From: Stenotrophomonas indicatrix
GTDB taxonomy: Bacteria > Pseudomonadota > Gammaproteobacteria > Xanthomonadales > Xanthomonadaceae
Reading direction: 5' to 3'
DNA: 64,000 nucleotides
Assembly: GCA_041545745.1 (NCBI GenBank)
Contig: CP168152.1
Location: 1,114,001 to 1,178,000 of the forward strand
Translations under genes and position numbers: made by a program
Shown here: positions 57,421-64,000 of the stretch, piece by piece
How positions within the stretch are numbered: position 1 is the stretch's first letter
Layout: each line of letters begins with the position of its first letter
The notes under the pieces: generated by a model
Seen by the model: only the letters and a program-made list of their open reading frames with translations
What the model was told of the DNA's origin: nothing
Databases searched by the model: none

Positions 57421-58274
57421 GCATCCTCCTGCTGCAGCAGGAACCAGGCGCAGGCCAGCAGATCGGCACTGCCACCTGGGCTGAGCCGACGCATCACGAA
57501 GGCATCGCCGATGGACTGCAGGCGCATACGCCAGTCCGGCGCGAAGGCGCCGCCCGAGGAAAGGAATGCGCTCGCTTGTTGCTGTGCCCAACGCAGGCCC
57601 TCGGCGCCACCACGGTGCAGCAGGTTCAGATCGTCCACCTGTGCCACCAGCTGCATCAGCGTGTGGCACAGCGCGGCATCGCGCGGCAGTCCGCTGTCCA
57701 GTGCGTGGCGCATGGCAGGCAGGGCCAGCTCGCGCAACACCGGGTAGCCGGCGGCAGCCTGTTCGCGTACGCCGCAGACGCTGTGCCGCGCGCGCGCGCG
57801 CTGTCCCGGGCTGTGTGGGTCCAGTGGCGCAGCGATGAGCGCGTCTTTCCATTGCTGGACCGCCAGACACACCTGCGCGGCAGATGCGGCCTGGCCATGC
57901 ACACGCCTGCGCTCAGCAGCGGCGGCCACCAGCAGGCCAAGGCTGAAGATCGCACCGCGATGGGTGTTGATGCCGGCGGTGGCGGCCAGCATGGCCGCTT
58001 CAGCGGCAATACCGTGATCGCGCAGCACCGTGAAGGGGGCACCCGCGGCACCGGCCCTGGCCACCGCAGTGAAGTAGTGGCGCAGGGCGAACAGACTGCG
58101 CAGGAAGGTACCGGCATCCATGTCGTCATGGCTGCCGCTGTCGAACGGCGTGACCAGGCCAGGCTTGGGGGCGCACGCCAGCTCGGCGTGCAGGCTGGCA
58201 ATGGCCAGCCGTCCCAGGCGAGCGCTGTCGATCACCGTGCCGTGTGCAGGCAACTGCTTGCGGGCGGCAATCAT
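57417..58274 (-). CDS. mdcB: triphosphoribosyl-dephospho-CoA synthase
   Basis: A protein of 285 residues of the CitG/MdcB family: LGRLAIASLHAELACAPKPGLVTPFDSGSHDDMD (motif ends: SLHAEL, PKPGLVTP, GSHDDMD) and GINTHRGAIFSLG are the diagnostic motifs. It joins dephospho-CoA with ATP to make the precursor of the prosthetic group of the mdcC acyl carrier protein. The ATG at 58274 overlaps the mdcG stop by four bases; a longer upstream frame runs through mdcG and is spurious. Confidence 0.93.
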   Translation of the reverse strand: MIAARKQLPAHGTVIDSARLGRLAIASLHAELACAPKPGLVTPFDSGSHDDMDAGTFLRSLFALRHYFTAVARAGAAGAPFTVLRDHGIAAEAAMLAATAGINTHRGAIFSLGLLVAAAAERRRVHGQAASAAQVCLAVQQWKDALIAAPLDPHSPGQRARARHSVCGVREQAAAGYPVLRELALPAMRHALDSGLPRDAALCHTLMQLVAQVDDLNLLHRGGAEGLRWAQQQASAFLSSGGAFAPDWRMRLQSIGDAFVMRRLSPGGSADLLACAWFLLQQEDA

Positions 58275-58921
58275 GCGATCGCCTCGCGCGTGGCAAACAG
58301 CGCATCGCGCGCTTCCAGTGCGGCTCCGTCCAGACGTTTCACCAGCACCTGCCGACTGCGGCCGGCAAGTTCGCGCCAGTTCACCGCGCCACCATCGGGC
58401 AGGCACAGTTCGCCATCGAGACGATGCGGATGGCGGGTCTCCCATGCCAGCAACTGCGCGATCAGCGCCTCGGTCTGCGCAGCATCGGTCACCTGCCATA
58501 GCAGGTCGATGTCCGAACGCTCATGCACGTAGGGCAGGGCGGTCAGCCATTGCCAGGCGAAGGCGCCGAACACCCGGGCCGGGGCCAGTGACTGCAGGTC
58601 GTGAAGTGATTCCCGCCACGCCTGTGGAACAACGGCGTCGCCCGCTGCCAGCAGCTCACTCAATGCCGGCGGCGCGTGCATGCGAGCAACGTCGCGCAAC
58701 GGCACGCGCAACGACAGGCGCTGCTTGCCTTCGGTCGGTGGCAATGGAATGCCCAGTCGCAGGCGCGGATCGGCATCATCCGCGGCACGACGCGCCACCA
58801 CCGCAGGCAGGTCCTGCGCCAGCCATGCGGCAAGGCGCGGCTCGTACGTGGCCACGTCGGCCCGCCAATCGGCATCGGCCGACAGCCAGACCAGCGTGTG
58901 CCGGGCCGGCCGCTCAGGCAT
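58271..58921 (-). CDS. mdcG: phosphoribosyl-dephospho-CoA transferase
   Basis: A protein of 216 residues. The nucleotidyltransferase-like motif HERSDIDLLWQV (two Asp that bind metal) near residue 137 is characteristic of MdcG, which attaches the prosthetic group to the Ser of MdcC. It starts eight bases inside the end of mdcE. N-terminal RPARHTLVWLSADADW is typical of the family. Confidence 0.92.
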   Translation of the reverse strand: MPERPARHTLVWLSADADWRADVATYEPRLAAWLAQDLPAVVARRAADDADPRLRLGIPLPPTEGKQRLSLRVPLRDVARMHAPPALSELLAAGDAVVPQAWRESLHDLQSLAPARVFGAFAWQWLTALPYVHERSDIDLLWQVTDAAQTEALIAQLLAWETRHPHRLDGELCLPDGGAVNWRELAGRSRQVLVKRLDGAALEARDALFATREAIA

Positions 58922-59624
58922 TGCCGTGGCTCACAGCGGTGGCCACCTGCGCAGCCAGCGTACGGCCACCGCGTTCGGCGCCCAGCGCCGCGCGATGGTC
59001 ACCGTCGACGGGTGCACGTAGTGCTTCCAGCAGGTGATGTGCCAGATCGCCGTCCCACAGCGTTTGCACTGCGCCCATCGCCACATAGTTCTCCACGCCC
59101 GGTGCGAACACCGGCGAGGTCAGGCTCAGCGCCTGCAGTTTTTCCAACGGCTGCTTGGTCACCCGTGCCATCGCGCGCAGGTCCATCACCCGCACCTGCG
59201 CATCGGGCAGGGCATGGATGTGGTCGGCCATCAGCCCGAACGACAGGAAGCCACCGCTGACCGATTCGCCGTAGACCAGCGTGACCAGGCGCGCACCACG
59301 ACGGCGGGCCAGGTCCAGGGTCTGTGCGAGGTGGGCGAAGTAGCCGTTGATGCCCAGCAGCTCATCGCGGCGCGCCAGCCGCTGGCCGGCGGTATCGACC
59401 AGCATCACGATCGGACGCTGCGGATGTGCAGCGGTGCTGGCCAGCACGGTATCAGCCAGCACCAGGGCGTGATCCACGCCCACTTCGATCCTGTCGGTGG
59501 TGCCGATCACGGTCACCTCGCCGTCGTCGGTGGTTGCCGTTCCGGTCAGTACCGAATCGTTCACCGCGACTGCATGGCCACGCGGGAACAGCGCATCCAG
59601 CAGTGTATTCAATGGCAGGCTCAT
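58914..59624 (-). CDS. mdcE: malonate decarboxylase gamma subunit (codecarboxylase)
   Basis: A protein of 236 residues with the crotonase/carboxyltransferase fold, covering the second half of the malonyl-S-ACP decarboxylase. It contains VMLVDTAGQRLARRDELLGINGYFAHLA and VTLVYGESVSGGFLSFGLMAD (ends given), the oxyanion-hole region GGFLSFG. It pairs with the beta subunit MdcD encoded immediately before it, overlapping by four bases. Confidence 0.93.
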   Translation of the reverse strand: MSLPLNTLLDALFPRGHAVAVNDSVLTGTATTDDGEVTVIGTTDRIEVGVDHALVLADTVLASTAAHPQRPIVMLVDTAGQRLARRDELLGINGYFAHLAQTLDLARRRGARLVTLVYGESVSGGFLSFGLMADHIHALPDAQVRVMDLRAMARVTKQPLEKLQALSLTSPVFAPGVENYVAMGAVQTLWDGDLAHHLLEALRAPVDGDHRAALGAERGGRTLAAQVATAVSHGNA

Positions 59625-60529
59625 GGCAGGCTCCGGTGTGCGGTGGCGGCAAGGAAGGCATCGGTTTCCAGCAGCGCCAGGCGTTCTGGGTCAGCAATGC
59701 CCTGGCGTGCCCAGATCTGAAGTCCATCGTTGCAGTCGCCCCACGCCGCCACGCGCGCTTTCAATCCGGCGTGGCGTGCCTGCAGCGCGGCCAGCGCCGC
59801 GTCGGTGTCGGTGCTTGCGGTGTCTGGCTGCAGCGCATCAAAGGCCGCCTGCGCAAACGCGCCGATCGCATCGGGCACCAGCACCTGCGCCTGGTCGATC
59901 AGGTAGCGGTGCTTGCCACCGGTCACCCGCCACACCAATGCGCGGTCGCGCGAATCGAACTCCTCCACGCCGCGCACGGTCTCGATCACTTCCGGGCCGG
60001 ACAGCGACAGCCGTCCTTCTTCGGACATGATCACGGTGCTGCAGCAGCGGGCGACGATACCCATGCCGCCGAAGGCGCCGTTGCCACTGCCGATCAGCGC
60101 AACTACCGGTACGCCGGCGGCCCGCGCGCCCAGGGTGGCGCGCATGATTTCGGAAATGGCGATCAGGCCGGCGTTGGCTTCATGCAGGCGCACACCGCCG
60201 GTATCGAGCAGCAGCAGCACGCCGTCGGGATGGGTGTCTGCCGCGCGGCGCAGCAGGCCGGTCAACTTGGCGCCATGCACCTCACCCACGCCGCCGCCCA
60301 TGAATTCACCCTGCTGCGCGGCCACCAGCACGCGCTTGCCGCGCAGGCGTCCTTCGCCGACGACGATGCCATCGTCAAAGGCGGCCGGTTGGTCCAGCTG
60401 CGCCAGATGCGGGCTGATGGCACGCTGGGCTGGACCGAGAAATTCGCAGAACGATCCGGCATCGAGCAGGCCGGCGATGCGCGCGCGGGCATCGGCTTCG
60501 TAATAGCTGTTGCGCTGTGCGAGCGTCAT
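59621..60529 (-). CDS. mdcD: malonate decarboxylase beta subunit
   Basis: A protein of 302 residues with the acyl-CoA carboxylase-like fold. Marks are SYYEADARARIAGLLDAGSF at the N-terminus, GGGVGEVHGAKLTGLLRRA, DTGGVRLHEANAGLIAISE and IGSGNGAFGGMGIVARCC. Together with MdcE it decarboxylates malonyl-S-ACP to acetyl-S-ACP and CO2 without ATP or biotin. The ATG at 60529 overlaps the mdcC stop by four bases; the longer frame upstream lies inside mdcC. Confidence 0.94.
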   Translation of the reverse strand: MTLAQRNSYYEADARARIAGLLDAGSFCEFLGPAQRAISPHLAQLDQPAAFDDGIVVGEGRLRGKRVLVAAQQGEFMGGGVGEVHGAKLTGLLRRAADTHPDGVLLLLDTGGVRLHEANAGLIAISEIMRATLGARAAGVPVVALIGSGNGAFGGMGIVARCCSTVIMSEEGRLSLSGPEVIETVRGVEEFDSRDRALVWRVTGGKHRYLIDQAQVLVPDAIGAFAQAAFDALQPDTASTDTDAALAALQARHAGLKARVAAWGDCNDGLQIWARQGIADPERLALLETDAFLAATAHRSLP

Positions 60530-60846
60530 GTCCAGTCTCCGGCACGCAGGGTCTCTACCGCCTGGTCCAGGCGCAGGCTGACCACGGCCGGTGTGGCGCC
60601 GGCATCGTTGATCGACACGCGTACATCGCGCAGGGGGTGACGCTGGGCGAAGTCGGCGATCACGGCCTGCCATACCGTGCCGAAGCCACGTGCGGCGGTG
60701 ATGATGCGCACCGTCATCGCACCATCCAGGTCGGCCGGTTCCAGCAGGATTTCCAGGTTGCCCGAGGCCAGCACGCCCACCAGCACTGCATTGGTGGGGA
60801 AGCGCACGGGCGTCGTGCCGTCGAATCGATAGTCGAGGGTTTCCAT
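60526..60846 (-). CDS. mdcC: malonate decarboxylase acyl carrier protein (delta subunit)
   Basis: A protein of 106 residues. The attachment Ser for the 2'-(5''-phosphoribosyl)-3'-dephospho-CoA group is Ser28 in GVLASGNLEILLEP. The short protein with ITAARGFGTVWQAVIADFA at the centre is standard MdcC. It carries the malonyl/acetyl thioester between MdcA and MdcDE. Four-base overlap with mdcD and an 10-base gap after mdcA. Confidence 0.93.
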   Translation of the reverse strand: METLDYRFDGTTPVRFPTNAVLVGVLASGNLEILLEPADLDGAMTVRIITAARGFGTVWQAVIADFAQRHPLRDVRVSINDAGATPAVVSLRLDQAVETLRAGDWT

Positions 60847-60856
60847 GGCGTGCCCC

Positions 60857-62500
60857 TTACCAGTTGCGGAAGCGCTTCGGCGGGTCGTACAGACCGCCGG
60901 ACCAGCGCACCAGGTCTTTCACCGAACGCGCGGCAAGAAGATCACGGCTGGCATCGCGTACGTTGATGCCGAGATCGTCCGGGCGGCGGATCACCCCGCG
61001 GTCGCGCAGGTTTTCCACCATCGCGCGGTCGCGACCCCTGCCGACGGCGGTGTAGCCGGCCACGCCGCGGATCGCCTGCTCGCGTTCTTCCGGGCTGCGG
61101 CACAGCAGCAGGTTGGCGATGCCTTCCTCGGTCAGCACATGGCTGACGTCGTCGCCGTAGATCATCACCGGCGGCAGCGGCATGCTCGCGCGTTCGGCCA
61201 GTTCCCAGGCATCGAGGCGATCGACGAAGGCCGGCGCCATGTGCTCGCGGAAGGTTTCCACCATCTGCACCACCAGCTTGCGCCCACGCGGCATCTCGCC
61301 CGGTCGCGCGGCCTGCTGGCCGGCCTTGATCCAGGCGTCGCTGGCATGGCGACGGCCACGTGCATCCGAGCCCATGTTGGGCGCACCCCCAAAGCCGGCT
61401 ATACGGTCACGCGTTGCGGTGGAGCTGTTGCCCTGCAGATCGATCTGCAGGGTGGAACCGATGAACATGTCGCAGGCATACAGCCCTGCGGTCTGCGAGA
61501 ACGCGCGGTTGGAGCGCATCGAACCATCGGCACCGGTGAAGAACACATCCCCGCGCGCGGCGATGTATTTCTCCATGCCCAGTTCCGAGCCGAACGAGTG
61601 CACCGATTTGACGAAGCCCGATTCGATGGCCGGAATCAGCGCCGGGTGTGGGTTGAGCGCCCAGTGCTGGCAGATCTTGCCTTTCAGCCCCAGCGATTCG
61701 GCATAGGTCGGCAGCAGCAGTTCGATCGCCGCGGTATCGAAACCGATGCCGTGGTTGAGCCGGTTCACCCCGTACTCGGCGTAGATGCCCTTGATCGCCA
61801 TCATCGCCATCAGCACCTGGATCTCGGAGATCTGCGCCGGGTCGCGGGTGAACAGCGGTTCGATGTGGTTCGGGCGCGGCGCTTGCACCACGAAGTTGAC
61901 CCAGTCGGCAGGAATGTCGACGCGGGGGAGGGTGTCGACGATCTCGTTGACCTGGGCGATGACGATGCCGCCACCGAATGCGGTGGCCTCCACGATCACC
62001 GGCGTGTCTTCGGTGTTGGGGCCGGTGTAGAGATTGCCGTGGCGGTCGGCGGCCTGCGCTGCCACCAGTGCCACGCGCGGGGTGAGGTCGATGAAGTAGC
62101 GGCCGAACAGTTCCAGGTAGGTATGGATGGCGCCGATCTGGATGCGCCCTTCGGCCACCAGGTTGGCCAGCCGTACCGACTGCGGCCCGGAGAAGGAGAA
62201 ATCCAGCCTGGAGGCGATGCCGCGCTCGAACACATCCAGGTGCGAGGGCAGCGACAGCACCGACTGCACCATGTGCAGGTCATGCACCCTTGCCGGATCG
62301 AGGTCGGCCAGCGCTTGGGCGAGGAAATCGGCCTGCTTCTGGTTGTTGCCTTCCAGGCAGACCTTGTCGCCCGGTTCCAGCAGCGCGTGCAGCAGCTCGG
62401 CGACATCGCCGGCGGCCACCTCGCGGCCCCTGGCCCATGGCGCGGCGCGTTCCAGCCGCGCCTGGCGGCCCCGCTCCAGCGTGTCCCAGCTCGGGTTCAT
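60857..62500 (-). CDS. mdcA: malonate decarboxylase alpha subunit (acetyl-S-ACP:malonate ACP transferase)
   Basis: A protein of 547 residues, CoA-transferase-like. Diagnostic segments include LEGNNQKQADFLAQALADLD, HLDVFERGIASRLDFSFSGP, VALVAAQAADRHGNLYTGPN, YGVNRLNHGIGFDTAAIELL, FGSELGMEKYIAARGDVFF and GFGGAPNMGSDARGRRHASD. It exchanges acetyl for malonyl on MdcC. First gene of the operon mdcACDEGBH. The start MNPSW at 62500 has GGAAGTCC upstream; the open frame further up crosses the operator and is not real coding. Confidence 0.95.
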   Translation of the reverse strand: MNPSWDTLERGRQARLERAAPWARGREVAAGDVAELLHALLEPGDKVCLEGNNQKQADFLAQALADLDPARVHDLHMVQSVLSLPSHLDVFERGIASRLDFSFSGPQSVRLANLVAEGRIQIGAIHTYLELFGRYFIDLTPRVALVAAQAADRHGNLYTGPNTEDTPVIVEATAFGGGIVIAQVNEIVDTLPRVDIPADWVNFVVQAPRPNHIEPLFTRDPAQISEIQVLMAMMAIKGIYAEYGVNRLNHGIGFDTAAIELLLPTYAESLGLKGKICQHWALNPHPALIPAIESGFVKSVHSFGSELGMEKYIAARGDVFFTGADGSMRSNRAFSQTAGLYACDMFIGSTLQIDLQGNSSTATRDRIAGFGGAPNMGSDARGRRHASDAWIKAGQQAARPGEMPRGRKLVVQMVETFREHMAPAFVDRLDAWELAERASMPLPPVMIYGDDVSHVLTEEGIANLLLCRSPEEREQAIRGVAGYTAVGRGRDRAMVENLRDRGVIRRPDDLGINVRDASRDLLAARSVKDLVRWSGGLYDPPKRFRNW

Positions 62501-62525
62501 CGACGGACTTCCGAATGGCGTTGGA

Positions 62526-62544
62526 ATAATTACGCCATAATTAT
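62526..62544. promoter_or_regulatory. operator of the mdc operon
   Basis: The perfect inverted repeat ATAATTACGCCATAATTAT (7-bp arms, 5-bp spacer), 25 bases before the mdcA start and the only AT-rich island in a GC-rich stretch. The form is typical for a GntR/FadR-family dimer, and the GntR gene of the locus is the obvious candidate. The arms also contain TAATTAT, a possible -10 on the minus strand. Confidence 0.65.
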
Positions 62545-62571
62545 GGAGGGGTGTGCAACCCGCAGCGCAGC

Positions 62572-62600
62572 AAAGAAAAGGCCCGCGCGAAGGCGGGCCC
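62572..62600 (-). terminator. rho-independent terminator of the TonB receptor gene
   Basis: On the minus strand the stem GGCCCGC / GCGGGCC (62580-62586 with 62593-62599) is followed by TTTTCTTT. It lies about 85 bases after the receptor stop codon and before the mdc operator, so it isolates the two transcription units. Confidence 0.8.
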
Positions 62601-62611
62601 ATTCAGGTGGG

Positions 62612-62666
62612 CCACGACCGTGGGTCGTGGCGGAGCGTCAGAAGCGTGCCGACCAACGGTCGGCAC
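62612..62666. repeat. two adjacent hairpin repeats (SMAG-like variant)
   Basis: CCACGACCgtgGGTCGTGG (62612-62630) and GTGCCGACCaacGGTCGGCAC (62646-62666) are consecutive inverted repeats in the 3' region of the receptor transcript. The second resembles the GTGCCGAC... class of Stenotrophomonas repetitive palindromes. The GTAG box is not clear in either copy. Confidence 0.6.
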
Positions 62667-62684
62667 CCACCATTTCCGGGTTGC

Positions 62685-64000
62685 TCAGAACTTCCAGCGC
62701 AGGCTGGCCGCCACGAAGCGCGGCTCGCCGTAGTTGTTGTAGTCCAGGTTGGCCCAGTAGGTCTTGTCCAGCGCGTTGCGCACGCTCAGCGTCGCCGTCC
62801 AGTTGTCGCTGATGCGGTAGTTGGCGTTGAACTGCACCAGCGCATACGCGGGCTGGTTCACCGTCACTGTGGTGCTCACGCCCACCGGGTAGGGGATGTT
62901 GTAGCCCTGCACCTTGCTCTGCCACTGCACGCCGGCACCCACGCTCAGGCGCTCCAGCGCGCCGCGCAGCTGCAGCTGGGTGTTGAGCTGCAGCAGGTCT
63001 TCGGCCGGGTTGGCGTACAGCAGGTCGGTGGCCGCACGGGTCACCTTGACGTGGGTATAGCCGGCATTGACCGTCCAGCCCGGCAGGATCTCGCCGTTGA
63101 TGTCCACTTCCCAGCCACGCGCCTTGGTGCCGTTGACGCCGATGTAGGCCGAGCTGCCGTCGCTGAGTGAGCCTTCCGGCACGCTCATGTCGCGCACCGC
63201 GTAGTTGTCCTGCTTGGCTTCGAACACCGCCGCGTTGGCGGTCAGGCGACCGTCGAACCATTGCGTCTTCAGGCCCGCTTCCAGGTTGGAGCCCTGCACC
63301 GGCGCCAGCAGGTTCTCGTTGCGGTCCTTGTAGTTCTGCGGGTTGAAGATCTCGGTGTAGCTGGCATAAGCCGCCACGTTCGGGGTGATGTCGTACACCA
63401 GGCCCACGTATGGGGTGACTTCATCGCTCACCTTGTACGCGCCGCTGGTAGCGGTGTAGCTGCCGGCGGCGTTGTAGGCACGGGTCTGGGTCTGCCAGCG
63501 GCTCAGGCGTGCGCCGGCAATCAGCGCCAGCGGATCGGCCAGGCGCAGGCGGGTGGCGAGGTAGAAACCGCTCTGCGTGGTCTTGGCCACGCGGCGTGCG
63601 CCGGTAAGGGTGTACGTCACTTCGGAGATGTCGCCATCCCAGGTATGCACGTTGGGGATGTAGTAGCAGCGCTCGCGGCCACACGTCGCCCAATCGCGCG
63701 GATAGTTCAGCGCAAGGGTGTTGGTGGTGCCTTCCAGGTCGGCCCATTGCGCGCCCACGGTCACGTCGTGCTCCTGGCCCCACAGGCTGAAGGTGCCGGT
63801 CAGGTAGGCGTCGACGTTGCGGCGGGTGTCTTCCGAATCGCCGGCGGCGGTGCGCAGGTAGATGCCCGCGCCGGTCACCGGGTCGGGATTGCCGGTGCCG
63901 TACAGGCGCATGTTCTGCACGTTGCCACGGGTGTAGGCGGTGTTGATCTTCAGCAGCCAGTTCTCACCGAAGCGCTGTTCCAGGTTGGCGAATACCGTGC
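62685..64000 (-). CDS. TonB-dependent siderophore receptor, C-terminal part (5' end outside window)
   Basis: The frame is open to the right edge of the window, giving about 438 C-terminal residues of a beta-barrel receptor. The strands alternate (ATRLRLADPLALIAGARLSRW, YTEIFNPQNYKDRNENLLAP, GSNLEAGLKTQWFDGRLTAN, YTHVKVTR, FNANYRISDNWTATLSVRNALDKTYW) and the protein ends in a terminal Phe (RWKF), as needed for outer membrane insertion. EIFNPQNYKDRNENLLAPVQG and AVRDMSVPEGSLSDGSSAYI resemble FhuE/FpvA-type receptors for hydroxamate or pyoverdine siderophores. The plug and TonB box are outside the window. Confidence 0.9.
   Translation of the reverse strand, partial: TVFANLEQRFGENWLLKINTAYTRGNVQNMRLYGTGNPDPVTGAGIYLRTAAGDSEDTRRNVDAYLTGTFSLWGQEHDVTVGAQWADLEGTTNTLALNYPRDWATCGRERCYYIPNVHTWDGDISEVTYTLTGARRVAKTTQSGFYLATRLRLADPLALIAGARLSRWQTQTRAYNAAGSYTATSGAYKVSDEVTPYVGLVYDITPNVAAYASYTEIFNPQNYKDRNENLLAPVQGSNLEAGLKTQWFDGRLTANAAVFEAKQDNYAVRDMSVPEGSLSDGSSAYIGVNGTKARGWEVDINGEILPGWTVNAGYTHVKVTRAATDLLYANPAEDLLQLNTQLQLRGALERLSVGAGVQWQSKVQGYNIPYPVGVSTTVTVNQPAYALVQFNANYRISDNWTATLSVRNALDKTYWANLDYNNYGEPRFVAASLRWKF

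Noticed and set aside
60845-62812. A 655-residue plus-strand frame across mdcA
   Set aside because: It runs through the operator, terminator and repeats, and its translation is a His/Arg/Gly-rich shadow of mdcA.

Overview
The window comes from a high-GC gammaproteobacterium of the Xanthomonadaceae, most likely a Stenotrophomonas of the S. maltophilia complex. The reasons are the GTAG-ended hairpin repeats of the SMAG type scattered between genes, the ssb gene with a Gly-rich linker and DDDIPF tail, the M1-peptidase/ABC-permease fusion, the malonate decarboxylase locus and the overall codon use. The species assignment is inference; no rRNA or tRNA gene was seen.

Layout. 1-12.7 kb is ordinary chromosome: an SseB-domain protein cut by the window edge, small acetyltransferases, an ABC transporter whose permease is fused to an M1 aminopeptidase, a KaiC-like ATPase coupled to a hybrid histidine kinase, a LacI regulator and ssb. 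About 12.68-26.09 kb is a genomic island that I read as a GInt: a four-gene operon of three tyrosine recombinases plus a small coiled-coil protein (ginABCD), then a more A+T-rich cargo, then a short AT-rich end, with a rho-independent terminator at each border. The cargo is dominated by a tightly coupled two-gene module: a nitrilase-fold protein with a recognisable Glu-Lys-Cys triad, and a 1026-residue SMC/Rad50-like ATPase with a zinc-hook CPLC motif and an extra N-terminal domain. A helical 235-residue protein and a membrane protein accompany it. This is the best candidate in the window for an undescribed conflict or defence system.

26.2-35.9 kb is a catabolic regulon. Two convergent operons start at two identical 14-bp palindromes (TGCAATCGATTGCA), and a LacI-type repressor gene sits beside the second one. 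The products (GMC dehydrogenase with a 3Fe-4S-type Cys motif, its Tat-exported small subunit, a DUF1080 hydrolase, a cytochrome c, three TIM-barrel isomerases/epimerases, a Gfo/Idh/MocA oxidoreductase and an MFS carrier) fit periplasmic oxidation of glycosides to 3-keto-glycosides followed by cleavage and recovery of the sugar.

36-39.2 kb holds a DoxX protein and an arsenic locus (acr3, arsC, arsR, divergent arsH). 39.2-54.1 kb is mixed housekeeping and signalling: an AI-2E family permease, a diguanylate cyclase, a thioesterase, small enzymes, an ArsR-type regulator with a DUF2867-like protein, a DUF2975/HTH pair, a TerC-CBS protein, a metallophosphoesterase, an MHS-type MFS carrier and a nucleoside hydrolase. 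54.2-62.6 kb is the malonate decarboxylase locus mdcACDEGBH with a MatC-type carrier and a GntR regulator; a perfect AT-rich inverted repeat lies upstream of mdcA. The window ends inside a TonB-dependent siderophore receptor.
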